Part shown: one piece after another, positions 18,788-29,141 of the stretch
Layout: each line of letters starts with the position of its first letter
Position numbering within the stretch: the stretch's first letter is position 1
Assembly (NCBI RefSeq): GCF_000003605.2
Contig: NW_003112357.1
Coordinates: forward strand, 1-33,028
Direction of reading: 5' to 3'
DNA length: 33,028 nt
Origin: Saccoglossus kowalevskii
Taxonomy: Eukaryota > Hemichordata > Enteropneusta > Harrimaniidae
Program-made: the position numbers and the translations under genes
The notes under the pieces: model-generated
Seen by the model: the letters and a program-made list of their open reading frames with translations, nothing else
What the model was told of the DNA's origin: nothing
Databases searched by the model: none

Positions 18788-19050
18788 TTGGTAATTTTAT
18801 GTGTAAGTTGAAAACTATTGGCAGCATTTGGTGCGCCATCTTGTGGCTACCTTCACTATCACCGTCTGGTGGGCAAATAGAATTTGTATTCTGCGAGCAC
18901 TTCGTTATGCGTCCTTGAATTAGTTAGAATATAACTGAGAACTTCATATTATTTTCAAAAGGCTACAAAATAACCTTCGAAATGCACAGACGTTTGTGCG
19001 ATTGCATGTCTTTTAAAAACACGATTAACGCAAATACAGTATGCTGATGT

Positions 19051-19124
19051 GGCCGGTTAGCTCAGTTGGTTAGAGCGTGGTGCTAATAACGCTGAGGTCG
19101 TGGGTTCGATCCCCATATCGGCCA
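19051..19124 (+). tRNA. tRNA-Ile(AAU), copy 57
   Basis: The only change is C27 to T (U27-G43 wobble), as at 2302. Both boxes and the terminator are intact. Confidence 0.84.
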
Positions 19125-19387
19125 TTGGTAATTTTATGTGTATGTTAAAAACTATTGGCGGCATCCGAGTGCGTCATCTTGTGGCTACCTTCACTATCAC
19201 CGTCTTGTGGGTAATAGAATTTGTATTCTGCGAGCACTTCGTTATGCGTCCTTGAATTAGTTAGAATATAACTGAGAACTTCATATTATTTTCAAAAGGC
19301 TACAAAAAAACCTTCGAAATGCACAGACGTTTGTGCGATTGCATGTCTTTTAAAAACACGATTAACGCAAATACTGTATGCTGATGT

Positions 19388-19461
19388 GGCTGGTTAGCTC
19401 AGTTGGTTAGAGCGCGGTGCTAATAACGCTGAGGTCGTGGGTTCGATCCCCATATCGGCCA
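19388..19461 (+). tRNA. tRNA-Ile(AAU), copy 58
   Basis: C4 is T, giving a U4-G69 wobble; all stems still form. The downstream linker has the private form GGGGAACATCCGAG. Confidence 0.8.
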
Positions 19462-19879
19462 TTTGTAATTTTATGTGTATGTTAAAAACTATTGGGGAAC
19501 ATCCGAGTGCGTCATCTTGTGGCTACCTTCACTATCACCGTCTGGTGGGTAATAGAATTTGTATTCTGCGAGCACTTCGTTATGCGTCCTTGAATTAGTT
19601 AGAATATAACTGAGAACTTCATATTATGGGCAAAAGGCTACCCAAAATCCTTCGAAATGCACAGACGTTTGTGCGATTGCATGTCTTTTATAAACACGAT
19701 TAACGGTAGAATTTGTATTCTGCGAGCACTTTGTTATGCGTCCTTGAATTAGTTAGAATATAACTGAGAACTTCATATTATTTTCAAAAGGCTCCAAAAA
19801 AACCATCGAAATGCACAGACGTTTGTGCGATTGCATGTCTTTTAAAAACACGATTAACGCTAATACAGTATGTTGATGT

Positions 19880-19953
19880 GGCCGGTTAGCTCAGTTGCTT
19901 AGAGCGCGGTGCTAATAACGATGAGGTCGTGGGTTCGAACCCCATATCGGCCA
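19880..19953 (+). pseudogene. tRNA-Ile(AAU)-like, copy 59
   Basis: G19 is C and C41 is A (G29-A41 mismatch). T59 is A, which is tolerated. The CTCF-like site after it is altered to CGCCATTTTGTGG. Confidence 0.72.
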
Positions 19954-20214
19954 TTGGTAATTTTATGTGTATGTTGAAAACTATTGGCGGCATTTGGGTG
20001 CGCCATTTTGTGGCTACCTTCACTATCACCGTCTGGTGGGTAATATAATTTGTATTCTGCGAGCACTTCGTTCGTTATTCGAATTAGTTAGATTATAACT
20101 GAGAACTTCGTATTATTGGCAAAAGGCTACAAAAAAACCTTCGAAATGCACAGACGTTTGTGCGATTGCATGTCTTTTAAAAACACGATTAACGCAGATA
20201 CAGAGTGCTTATGT

Positions 20215-20288
20215 GGACGGTTAGCTCAGTTGGTTAGAGCGCGGTGCTAATAACGCTGAGGTCGTTGGTTCGATCCCCATATCGGTCA
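20215..20288 (+). pseudogene. tRNA-Ile(AAU)-like, copy 60 (A3, T51, T71)
   Basis: The A3 acceptor mismatch, G51 to T in the T stem and C71 to T are present. The upstream linker has a private TTCGTTCGTTATTCG disruption. Confidence 0.72.
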
Positions 20289-20541
20289 TTGGTAATTTTA
20301 TGTGTATGTTGAAAACTATTGGCGGCATTCGGGTGCGCCATCTTGTGGCTACCTTCACTATCACCGTCAGAATTTGTATTCAGTGAGCAACTTTATAATG
20401 CGTCCTTGAATTAGTTAGAATATAACTGAGAACTTCATATTATTGGCAAAAGGCTGCAAAAAAACCTTCGAAATGGACAGACGTTTGTGCGATTGCATGT
20501 CTTTTAAAAACACGATTAACGCAAATACAGTATGCTGATGT

Positions 20542-20615
20542 GGCCGTTTAGCTCAGTTGGTTAGAGCGCGGTGCTAATAACGCTGAGGTCGTGGGTTCGA
20601 TCCACATATCGGTCA
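20542..20615 (+). pseudogene. tRNA-Ile(AAU)-like, copy 61 (T6, A62, T71)
   Basis: G6 is T (T6-T67 mismatch), C62 is A and C71 is T. Confidence 0.72.
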
Positions 20616-20866
20616 TTGGTAATTTTATGTGTATGTTGAAAACTATTGGCGGCATTCGGGTGCGTCATCTTGTGGCTACCTTCACTATCACCGTCAGAAT
20701 TTGTATTCTGTGAGCACTTTATAATGCGTCCTTGAATTAGTTAGAATATAACTGAGAACTTCATATTATTGGCAAAAGGCTGCAAAAAACCTTCGAAATG
20801 GACAGACGTTTGTGCGATTGCATGTCTTTTAAAAACACGATTAACGCAAATACAGTATTCTGATGT

Positions 20867-20906
20867 GGCCGGTTAGCTCAGTTGGTTAGAGCGCGGTGTT
20901 AATAAC
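20867..20906 (+). pseudogene. 5' half tRNA-Ile, 40 nt
   Basis: This is the first element of a four-unit half cassette; an alpha linker follows. Confidence 0.87.
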
Positions 20907-21014
20907 TTCATATTATTGGCAAAAGGCTATAAAAAAACCTTTGAAATGCACAAACGTTTGTGCGATTGCATGTCTTTTAAAAACACGATTAACGCAAATA
21001 CAGTATGCTGATGT

Positions 21015-21054
21015 GGCCGGTTAGCTCAGTTGGTTAGAGCGCGGTGTTAATAAC
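21015..21054 (+). pseudogene. 5' half tRNA-Ile, 40 nt
   Basis: Second unit of the cassette; a beta linker follows. Confidence 0.86.
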
Positions 21055-21162
21055 TTCATATTATTGGCAAAAGGCTACAAAAAAACCTTCGAAATGCACA
21101 GACGTTTGTGCGATTGCATGTCTTTTAAAAACACGATTAACGCAAATACAGTATGCTGATGT

Positions 21163-21202
21163 GGCCGGTTAGCTCAGTTGGTTAGAGCGCGGTGTTAATA
21201 AC
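21163..21202 (+). pseudogene. 5' half tRNA-Ile, 40 nt
   Basis: Third unit of the cassette; an alpha linker of the AAAAGCTAT subtype follows, with the perfect palindrome. Confidence 0.86.
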
Positions 21203-21310
21203 TTCATATTATTGGCAAAAAGCTATAAAAAAACCTTTGAAATGCACAAACGTTTGTGCGATTGCATGTCTTTTAAAAACACGATTAACGCAAATACAGT
21301 ATGCTGATGT

Positions 21311-21350
21311 GGCCGGTTAGCTCAGTTGGTTAGAGCGCGGTGTTAATAAC
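21311..21350 (+). pseudogene. 5' half tRNA-Ile, 40 nt
   Basis: Fourth unit of the cassette; its beta linker leads into the armless element at 21459. Confidence 0.86.
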
Positions 21351-21458
21351 TTCATATTATTGGCAAAAGGCTACAAAAAAACCTTCGAAATGCACAGACG
21401 TTTGTGCGATTGCATGTCTTTTAAAAACACGATTAACGCAAATACAGTATGCTGATGT

Positions 21459-21509
21459 GGCCGGTTAGCTCAGTTGGTTAGAGCGCGGGTTCGATCCCCA
21501 TATCGGCCA
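21459..21509 (+). pseudogene. 51-nt tRNA-Ile lacking the anticodon arm
   Basis: The sequence goes from GAGCGCGG straight to GTTCGATCC, removing 23 nt: the anticodon arm, the variable loop and part of the T stem. Acceptor stem, D arm, T loop and both Pol III boxes remain, with GCGGG as a partial substitute T-stem strand. It cannot decode. The box spacing is shorter than normal, which may or may not permit TFIIIC binding. A second copy is at 28155. Confidence 0.87.
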
Positions 21510-21773
21510 TTGGTAATTTTATGTGTAAGTTGAAAACTATTGGCAGCATTTGGTGCGCCATCTTGTGGCTACCTTTCACTATCACCGTCTGGTGGGCAAA
21601 TAGAATTTGTATTCTGCGAGCACTTCGTTATGCGTCCTTGAATTAGTTAGAATATAACTGAGAACTTCATATTATTTTCAAAAGGCTACAAAATAACCTT
21701 CGAAATGCACAGACGTTTGTGCGATTGCATGTCTTTTAAAAACACGATTAACGCAAATACAGTATGCTGATGT

Positions 21774-21847
21774 GGCCGGTTAGCTCAGTTGGTTAGAGAG
21801 CGGTGGTAATAACGCTGAGGTCGTGGGTTCGATCCCCATCTCGGCTA
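21774..21847 (+). pseudogene. tRNA-Ile(AAU)-like, copy 67 (many changes)
   Basis: C25 is A, loop base C32 is G, A66 is C and C72 is T. AAT is still in the anticodon place. Acceptor and D stems are weakened; the short 196-bp linker follows. Confidence 0.72.
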
Positions 21848-21969
21848 TTGCTAATTTTATGTGTATGTTGAAAATTGAGAGCTACAAAAAAAACTTCGAA
21901 ATGCACAGACGTTTGTGCGATTGCATGTCTTTTAAAAAAACGATTAACGCAAATACAGTATGCTGATGT

Positions 21970-22043
21970 AGCCGGTTAGCTCAGTTGGTTAGAGCGCGGT
22001 GCTAATAACGCTGAGGTCGTGGGTTCGATCCACATATCGGTCA
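21970..22043 (+). pseudogene. tRNA-Ile(AAU)-like, copy 68 (A1/A62/T71)
   Basis: It has the triple allele, as at 11862, reached here through the short linker. Confidence 0.74.
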
Positions 22044-22296
22044 TTTGTAATTTTATGTGTATGTTGAAAACTATTGGCGGCATTCGGGTGCGTCATCTTG
22101 TGGCTACCTTCACTATCACCGTCAGAATTTGTATTCTGTGAGCAACTTTATAATGCGTCCTTGAATTAGTTAGAATATAACTGAGAACTTCATATTATTT
22201 TCAAAAGGCTACAAAATAACCTTCGAAATGCACAGACGTTTGTGCGATTGCATGTCTTTTAAAAACACGATTAACGCAAATACAGTATTCTGATGT

Positions 22297-22370
22297 GGCC
22301 GGTTAGCTCAGTTGGTTAGAGCGCGGTGCTAATAACGCTGAGGTCGTGGGTTCGATCACCATATCGGCCA
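22297..22370 (+). pseudogene. tRNA-Ile(AAU)-like, copy 69 (A61)
   Basis: The G53-A61 mismatch is its only lesion. With its flanks it matches 27226 and 28469, each followed by a half copy 337 bp on. Confidence 0.7.
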
Positions 22371-22633
22371 TTGGTAATTTTATGTGTATGTTAAAAACTA
22401 TTGGCGGCATCCGAGTGCGTCATCTTGTGGCTACCTTCACTATCACCGTCTTGTGGGTAATAGAATTTGTATTCTGCGAGCACTTCGTTATGCGTCCTTG
22501 AATTAGTTAGAATATAACTGAGAACTTCATATTATTTTCAAAAGGCTACAAAAAAACCTTCGAAATGCACAGACGTTTGTGCGATTGCATGTCTTTTAAA
22601 AACACGATTAACGCAAATACAGTATGCTGATGT

Positions 22634-22673
22634 GGCCGGTTAGCTCAGTTGGTTAGAGCGCGGTGTTAATAAC
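22634..22673 (+). pseudogene. 5' half tRNA-Ile, 40 nt
   Basis: A beta linker and the extra 154-bp module follow, as at 12851. Confidence 0.86.
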
Positions 22674-22935
22674 TTCATATTATTGGCAAAAGGCTACAAA
22701 AAAACCTTCGAAATGCACAGACGTTTGTGCGATTGCATGTCTTTTAAAAACACGATTAACGATAGAATTTGTATTCTGTGAGCACTTTGTTATGCGTCCT
22801 TGAATTAGTTAGAATATAACTGAGAACTTCATATTATTTTCAAAAGGCTACAAGAAAACCATCGAAAAGCACAGACGTTTGTGCGATTGCATATCTTTTA
22901 AAAACACGATTAACGCAAATACAGTATGCTGATGT

Positions 22936-23009
22936 AGCCGGTTAGCTCAGTTGGTTAGAGCGCGGTGCTAATAACGCTGAGGTCGTGGGTTCGATCCCCA
23001 TATCGGCCA
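22936..23009 (+). pseudogene. tRNA-Ile(AAU)-like, copy 71 (A1)
   Basis: Only A1-C72 departs from consensus. It opens the third 2306-bp repeat and is followed by the short linker. Confidence 0.68.
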
Positions 23010-23131
23010 TTGGTAATTTTATGTGTATGTTGAAAATTGAGAGCTACAAAAAAACCTTCGAAATGCACAGACGTTTGTGCGATTGCATGTCTTTTAAAAA
23101 AACGATTAACGCAAATACAGTATGCTGATGT

Positions 23132-23205
23132 AGCCGGTTAGCTCAGTTGGTTAGAGCGTGGTGCTAATAACGCTGAGGTCGTGGGTTCGATCCACGTATC
23201 GATCA
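23132..23205 (+). pseudogene. tRNA-Ile(AAU)-like, copy 72 (altered 3' side)
   Basis: It has the A1 plus CACGT-ATCGATC allele, with a further C27 to T change. Confidence 0.75.
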
Positions 23206-23458
23206 TTTGTAATTTTATGTGTATGTTGAAAACTATTGGCGGCATTCGGGTGCGTCATCTTGTGGCTACCTTGACTATCACCGTCAGAATTTGTATTCTG
23301 TGAGCAACTTTATAATGCGTCCTTGAATTAGTTAGAATATAACTGAGAACTTCATATTATTGGCAAAAGGCTGCAAAAAAACCTTCGAAATGGACAGACG
23401 TTTGTGCGATTGCATGTCTTTTAAAAACACGATTAACGCAAATACAGTATTCTGATGT

Positions 23459-23532
23459 GGCCGGTTAGCTCAGTTGGTTAGAGCGCGGTGCTAATAACGC
23501 TGAGGTCGTGGGTTCGATCCCCATATCGGCCA
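23459..23532 (+). tRNA. tRNA-Ile(AAU), copy 73, consensus
   Basis: The body is exact consensus; it is the partner of 16187, without the 9-bp insert seen at 13872. Confidence 0.88.
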
Positions 23533-23794
23533 TTGCTAATTTTATGTGTATGTTGAAAACTATTGGCGGCATTTGGTGCGCCATCTTGTGGCTACCTTCA
23601 CTGTAACCGTCTTGTGGGTAATAGAATTTGTATTCTGCGAGCACTTCGTTATGCGTCCTTGAATTAGTTAGAATATAACTGAGAACTTCATATTATTTTC
23701 AAAAGGCTATAAAAAAACCTTCGAAATGCACAGACGTTTGTGCGATTGCATGTCTTTTAAAAACACGATTAACGCAAATACAGTATGCTGATGT

Positions 23795-23834
23795 AGCCGG
23801 TTAGCTCAGTTGGTTAGAGCGCGGTGTTAATAAC
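23795..23834 (+). pseudogene. 5' half tRNA-Ile, 40 nt (A1)
   Basis: Partner of 14217 and 16523, with A1 and the extra module after it. Confidence 0.85.
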
Positions 23835-24096
23835 TTCATATTATTGGCAAAAGGCTACAAAAAAACCTTCGAAATGCACAGACGTTTGTGCGATTGCATG
23901 TCTTTTAAAAACACGATTAACGATAGAATTTGTATTCTGTGAGCACTTCGTTATGCGTCCTTGAATTAGTTAGAATATAACTGAGAACTGTATATTATTT
24001 TCAAAAGGCTACAAGAAAACCATCGAAAAGCACAGACGTTTGTGCGATTGCATATCTTTTAAAAACACGATTAACGCAAATACAGTATGCTGATGT

Positions 24097-24169
24097 GGCC
24101 GGTTAGCTCAGTTGGTTAGAGCGCGGTGCTAATAACGTTGAGGTCGTGGTTCGATCCCCATATCGGCCA
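24097..24169 (+). pseudogene. tRNA-Ile(AAU)-like, copy 75 (T-stem deletion)
   Basis: It carries the 73-nt allele, identical in body to 14519 and 16825. Confidence 0.75.
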
Positions 24170-24432
24170 TTGGTAATTTTATGTGTATGTTGAAAACTAT
24201 TGGCGGCATTTGGGTGCGCCATCTTGTGGCTACCTTCACTATCACCGTCTGGTGGGTAATATAATTTGTTTTCAGCGAGCACTTCGTTATGCGTCCTTGA
24301 ATTAGTTAGAATATAACTGAGAACTTCATATTATTTTCAAAAGGCTATAAAAAAAACTTCGAAATGCACAGACGTTTGTGCGATTGCATGTCTTTTAAAA
24401 AAACGATTAACGCAAATACAGTATGCTGATGT

Positions 24433-24506
24433 AGCCGGTTAGCTCAGTTGGTTAGAGCGCGGTGCTAATAACGCTGAGGTCGTGGGTTCGATCCACATAT
24501 CGGTCA
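24433..24506 (+). pseudogene. tRNA-Ile(AAU)-like, copy 76 (A1/A62/T71)
   Basis: It has the triple allele. The linker before it has private changes (TTGTTTTCAGCGAG). Confidence 0.75.
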
Positions 24507-24757
24507 TTTGTAATTTTATGTGTATGTTGAAAACTATTGGCGGCATTCGGGTGCGTCATCTTGTGGCTACCTTCACTATCACCGTCAAAATTTGTATTCT
24601 GTGAGCACTTTATAATGCGTCCTTGAATTAGTTAGAATATAACTGAGAACTTCATATTATTGGCAAAAGGCTGCAAAAAAACCTTGAAATGGACAGACGT
24701 TTGTGCGATTGCATGTCTTTTTAAAACACGATTAACGCAAATACAGTATGCTAATGT

Positions 24758-24831
24758 GGCCGGTTAGCTCAGTTGGTTAGAGAGAGGTGCTAATAACGCT
24801 GAGGTCGTGGGTTCGATCCCCATATCGGCCA
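24758..24831 (+). pseudogene. tRNA-Ile(AAU)-like, copy 77 (A25, A27)
   Basis: The A25 allele carries an additional C27 to A change, breaking the first anticodon-stem pair. Confidence 0.74.
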
Positions 24832-25093
24832 TTGCTAATTTTATGTGTATGTTGAAAACTATTGGCGGCATTTGGTGCGCCATCTTGTGGCTACCTTCAC
24901 TATAACCGTCTTGTGGGTAATAGAATTTGTATTCTGCGAGCACTTCGTTATGCGTCCTTGAATTAGTTAGAATATAACTGAGAACTTCATATTATTTTCA
25001 AAAGGCTACAAAAAAACCTTCGAAATGCACAGACGTTTGTGCGATTGCATGTCTTTTAAAAACACGATTAACGCAAATACAGTATGCTGATGT

Positions 25094-25133
25094 GGCCGGT
25101 TAGCTCAGTTGGTTAGAGCGCGGTGTTAATAAC
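25094..25133 (+). pseudogene. 5' half tRNA-Ile, 40 nt
   Basis: An alpha linker with the perfect palindrome follows. Partner of 17822. Confidence 0.86.
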
Positions 25134-25241
25134 TTCATATTATTGGCAAAAGGCTATAAAAAAACCTTTGAAATGCACAAACGTTTGTGCGATTGCATGT
25201 CTTTTAAAAACACGATTAACGCAAATACAGTATGCTGATGT

Positions 25242-25281
25242 GGCCGGTTAGCTCAGTTGGTTAGAGCGCGGTGTTAATAAC
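25242..25281 (+). pseudogene. 5' half tRNA-Ile, 40 nt
   Basis: A beta linker and the extra module follow, where the partner at 17970 continues the 148-bp run. Confidence 0.86.
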
Positions 25282-25543
25282 TTCATATTATTGGCAAAAG
25301 GCTACAAAAAAACCTTCGAAATGCACAGACGTTTGTGCGATTGCATGTCTTTTAAAAACACGATTAACGATAGAATTTGTATTCTGTGAGCACTTCGTTA
25401 TGCGTCCTTGAATTAGTTAGAATATAACTGAGAACTTCATATTATTTTCAAAAGGCTACAAGAAAACCATCGAAATGCACAGACGTTTGTGCGATTGCAT
25501 GTCTTTTAAAAACACGATTAACGCAAAAACAGTATGCTGATGT

Positions 25544-25617
25544 GGCCGGTTAGCTCAGTTGGTTAGAGCGCGGTGCTAATAACGCTGAGGTCGTGGGTTC
25601 GATCCCCATATCGGCCA
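25544..25617 (+). tRNA. tRNA-Ile(AAU), copy 80, consensus
   Basis: The body is exact consensus. The lead-in has GCAAAAACAG. Confidence 0.88.
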
Positions 25618-25880
25618 TTGGTAATTTTATGTGTATGTTAAAAACAATTGGCGGCATTCGGGTGCGCCATCTTGTGGCTACCTTCACTATCACCGTCTTG
25701 TGGGTAATAGAATTTGTATTCTGCGAGCACTTCGTTATGCGTCCTTGAATTAGTTAGAATATAACTGAGAACTTCATATTATTTTCAAAAGGCTACAAAA
25801 AAACCTTCGAAATGCACAGACGTTTGTGCGATTGCATGTCTTTTAAAAACACGATTAACGCAAATACAGTATGCTGACGT

Positions 25881-25954
25881 AGCCGGTTAGCTCAGTTGGT
25901 TAGAGCGCGGTGCTAATAACGCTGAGGTCGTGGGTTCGATCCCCATATCGGCCA
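25881..25954 (+). pseudogene. tRNA-Ile(AAU)-like, copy 81 (A1)
   Basis: A1-C72 is its only lesion; it has a private lead-in GCTGACGT. It could still be processed, so the pseudogene call is tentative. Confidence 0.65.
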
Positions 25955-26218
25955 TTGGTAATTTTATGTGTATGTTGAAAACTATTGGCGGCATTTGGGT
26001 GCGCCATCTTGTGGCTACCTTCACTATCATCGTCTGGTGGGTAATATAATTTGTATTCTGCGAGCACTTCGTTATGCGTCCTTGAATTAGTTAGAATATA
26101 ACTGAGAACTTCATATTATTTTCAAAAGGCTACAAAAAAACCTTCAGAAATGCACAGACGTTTGTGCGATTGCATGTCTTTTAAAAACACGATTAACGCA
26201 AATACAGTATGCTGATGT

Positions 26219-26258
26219 GGCCGGTTAGCTCAGTTGGTTAGAGCGCGGTGTTAATAAC
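26219..26258 (+). pseudogene. 5' half tRNA-Ile, 40 nt
   Basis: An isolated half copy between full copies, followed by an alpha linker. Confidence 0.86.
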
Positions 26259-26366
26259 TTCATATTATTGGCAAAAGGCTATAAAAAAACCTTTGAAATG
26301 CACAAACGTTTGTGCGATTGCATGTCTTTTAAAAACACGATTAACGCAAATACAGTATGCTGATGT

Positions 26367-26440
26367 GGCCGGTTAGCTCAGTTGGTTAGAGCGCGGTGCT
26401 AATAACGCTGAGGTCGTGGGTTCGATCCCCATATCGGCCA
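26367..26440 (+). tRNA. tRNA-Ile(AAU), copy 83, consensus
   Basis: The body is exact consensus, preceded by an alpha linker (148-bp spacing) and followed by a standard linker. Confidence 0.88.
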
Positions 26441-26702
26441 TTGCTAATTTTATGTGTATGTTGAAAACTATTGGCGGCATTTGGTGCGCCATCTTGTGGC
26501 TACCTTCACTGTAACCGTCTTGTGGGTAATAGAATTTGTATTCTGCGAGCACTTCGTTATGCGTCCTTGAATTAGTTAGAATATAACTGAGAACTTTATA
26601 TTATTTTCAAAAGGCTATAAAAAAACCTTCGAAATGCACAGACGTTTGTGCGATTGCATGTCTTTTAAAAAAACGATTAACGCAAATACAGTATGCTGAT
26701 GT

Positions 26703-26776
26703 AGCCGGTTAGCTCAGTTGGTTAGAGCGCGGTGCTAATAACGCTGAGGTCGTGGATTCGATCCCCATATCGGCCA
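26703..26776 (+). pseudogene. tRNA-Ile(AAU)-like, copy 84 (A1, A53)
   Basis: G53 is A (GTGGATTCG), breaking the T-stem pair with C61 and the B box, in addition to A1. The short linker follows. Confidence 0.74.
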
Positions 26777-26898
26777 TTGGTAATTTTATGTGTATGTTGA
26801 AAATTGAGAGCTACAAAAAAAACTTCGAAATGCACAGACGTTTGTGCGATTGCATGTCTTTAAAAAAAACGATTAACGCAAATACAGTATGCTGATGT

Positions 26899-26972
26899 AG
26901 CCGGTTAGCTCAGTTGGTTAGAGCGCGGTGCTAATAACGCTGAGGTCGTGGGTTCGATCCACATATCGGTCA
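26899..26972 (+). pseudogene. tRNA-Ile(AAU)-like, copy 85 (A1/A62/T71)
   Basis: It has the triple allele. The unit and the next one match 21970-22370 in alleles and order. Confidence 0.74.
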
Positions 26973-27225
26973 TTTGTAATTTTATGTGTATGTTGAAAAC
27001 TATTGGCGGCATTCGGGTGCGTCATCTTGTGGCTACCTTCACTATCACCGTCAGAATTTGTATTCTGTGAGCAACTTTATAATGCGTCCTTGAATTAGTT
27101 AGAATATAACTGAGAACTTCATATTATTTTCAAAAGGCTACAAAATAACCTTCGAAATGCACAGACGTTTGTGCGATTGCATGTCTTTTAAAAACACGAT
27201 TAACGCAAATACAGTATTCTGATGT

Positions 27226-27299
27226 GGCCGGTTAGCTCAGTTGGTTAGAGCGCGGTGCTAATAACGCTGAGGTCGTGGGTTCGATCACCATATCGGCCA
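27226..27299 (+). pseudogene. tRNA-Ile(AAU)-like, copy 86 (A61)
   Basis: G53-A61 is its only mismatch. It starts a 1243-bp repeat with the copy at 28469. Confidence 0.7.
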
Positions 27300-27562
27300 T
27301 TGGTAATTTTATGTGTATGTTAAAAACTATTGGCGGCATCCGAGTGCGTCATCTTGTGGCTACCTTCACTATCACCGTCTTGTGGGTAATAGAATTTGTA
27401 TTCTGCGAGCACTTCGTTATGCGTCCTTGAATTAGTTAGAATATAACTGAGAACTTCATATTATTTTCAAAAGGCTACAAAAAAACCTTCGAAATGCACA
27501 GACGTTTGTGCGATTGCATGTCTTTTAAAAACACGATTAACGCAAATACAGTATGCTGATGT

Positions 27563-27602
27563 GGCCGGTTAGCTCAGTTGGTTAGAGCGCGGTGTTAATA
27601 AC
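27563..27602 (+). pseudogene. 5' half tRNA-Ile, 40 nt
   Basis: First unit of the second four-unit cassette; an alpha linker follows. Confidence 0.86.
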
Positions 27603-27710
27603 TTCATATTATTGGCAAAAGGCTATAAAAAAACCTTTGAAATGCACAAACGTTTGTGCGATTGCATGTCTTTTAAAAACACGATTAACGCAAATACAGT
27701 ATGCTGATGT

Positions 27711-27750
27711 GGCCGGTTAGCTCAGTTGGTTAGAGCGCGGTGTTAATAAC
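27711..27750 (+). pseudogene. 5' half tRNA-Ile, 40 nt
   Basis: Second unit of this cassette; a beta linker follows. Confidence 0.86.
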
Positions 27751-27858
27751 TTCATATTATTGGCAAAAGGCTACAAAAAAACCTTCGAAATGCACAGACG
27801 TTTGTGCGATTGCATGTCTTTTAAAAACACGATTAACGCAAATACAGTATGCTGATGT

Positions 27859-27898
27859 GGCCGGTTAGCTCAGTTGGTTAGAACGCGGTGTTAATAAC
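27859..27898 (+). pseudogene. 5' half tRNA-Ile, 40 nt
   Basis: Third unit of this cassette. It has a private GAACGCGG change, and its alpha linker palindrome is altered to CCCAAACG. Confidence 0.86.
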
Positions 27899-28006
27899 TT
27901 CATATTATTGGCAAAAAGCTATAAAAAAACCTTTGAAATGCCCAAACGTTTGTGCGATTGCATGTCTTTTAAAAACACGATTAACGCAAATACAGTATGC
28001 TGATGT

Positions 28007-28046
28007 GGCCGGTTAGCTCAGTTGGTTAGAGCGCGGTGTTAATAAC
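28007..28046 (+). pseudogene. 5' half tRNA-Ile, 40 nt
   Basis: Fourth unit of this cassette; its beta linker leads to the armless element. Confidence 0.86.
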
Positions 28047-28154
28047 TTCATATTATTGGCAAAAGGCTACAAAAAAACCTTCGAAATGCACAGACGTTTG
28101 TGCGATTGCATGTCTTTTAAAAACACGATTAACGCAAATACAGTATGCTGATGT

Positions 28155-28205
28155 GGCCGGTTAGCTCAGTTGGTTAGAGCGCGGGTTCGATCCCCATATC
28201 GGCCA
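28155..28205 (+). pseudogene. 51-nt tRNA-Ile lacking the anticodon arm, second copy
   Basis: It has the same deletion junction (GCGCGGGTTCGATCC) as 21459, so both come from one event. The linker after it is the GTAAGTTGAAAA/GGCAGCATTTGG variant in both places. Confidence 0.87.
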
Positions 28206-28468
28206 TTGGTAATTTTATGTGTAAGTTGAAAACTATTGGCAGCATTTGGTGCGCCATCTTGTGGCTACCTTCACTATCACCGTCTGGTGGGCAAATAGAA
28301 TTTGTATTCTGCGAGCACTTCGTTATGCGTCCTTGAATTAGTTAGAATATAACTGAGAACTTCATATTATTTTCAAAAGGCTACAAAATAACCTTCGAAA
28401 TGCACAGACGTTTGTGCGATTGCATGTCTTTTAAAAACACGATTAACGCAAATACAGTATTCTGATGT

Positions 28469-28542
28469 GGCCGGTTAGCTCAGTTGGTTAGAGCGCGGTG
28501 CTAATAACGCTGAGGTCGTGGGTTCGATCACCATATCGGCCA
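28469..28542 (+). pseudogene. tRNA-Ile(AAU)-like, copy 92 (A61)
   Basis: It carries the A61 allele with lead-in ACAGTATTCTGATGT; partner of 27226. Confidence 0.7.
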
Positions 28543-28805
28543 TTGGTAATTTTATGTGTATGTTAAAAACTATTGGCGGCATCCGAGTGCGTCATCTTGT
28601 GGCTACCTTCACTATCACCGTCTTGTGGGTAATAGAATTTGTATTCTGCGAGCACTTCGTTATGCGTCCTTGAATTAGTTAGAATATAACTGAGAACTTC
28701 ATATTATTTTCAAAAGGCTACAAAAAAACCTTCGAAATGCACAGACGTTTGTGCGATTGCATGTCTTTTAAAAACACGATTAACGCAAATACAGTATGCT
28801 GATGT

Positions 28806-28845
28806 GGCCGGTTAGCTCAGTTGGTTAGAGCGCGGTGTTAATAAC
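28806..28845 (+). pseudogene. 5' half tRNA-Ile, 40 nt
   Basis: First unit of the third four-unit cassette; an alpha linker follows. Confidence 0.86.
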
Positions 28846-28953
28846 TTCATATTATTGGCAAAAGGCTATAAAAAAACCTTTGAAATGCACAAACGTTTGT
28901 GCGATTGCATGTCTTTTAAAAACACGATTAACGCAAATACAGTATGCTGATGT

Positions 28954-28993
28954 GGCCGGTTAGCTCAGTTGGTTAGAGCGCGGTGTTAATAAC
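28954..28993 (+). pseudogene. 5' half tRNA-Ile, 40 nt
   Basis: Second unit of the third cassette; a beta linker follows. Confidence 0.86.
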
Positions 28994-29101
28994 TTCATAT
29001 TATTGGCAAAAGGCTACAAAAAAACCTTCGAAATGCACAGACGTTTGTGCGATTGCATGTCTTTTAAAAACACGATTAACGCAAATACAGTATGCTGATG
29101 T

Positions 29102-29141
29102 GGCCGGTTAGCTCAGTTGGTTAGAGCGCGGTGTTAATAAC
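29102..29141 (+). pseudogene. 5' half tRNA-Ile, 40 nt
   Basis: Third unit of the third cassette; an AAAAGCTAT-type alpha linker follows, with its palindrome unaltered. Confidence 0.86.

Larger units (their letters stand above)
20867..21458 (+). repeat. 592-bp cassette of four half-tRNA units, copy 1
   Basis: Starts at 20867, 21015, 21163 and 21311 are 148 bp apart, with linkers alpha, beta, alpha (AAAAGCTAT subtype), beta. The same order recurs at 27563 and 28806, so the four-unit block is itself a repeat. Confidence 0.87.
22936..25241 (+). repeat. 2306-bp higher-order repeat, copy 3
   Basis: Every element start is 7272 bp after its partner in copy 2. It is separated from copies 1 and 2 by about 5 kb of other units, so it was moved or copied as a block. 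Confidence 0.85.
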
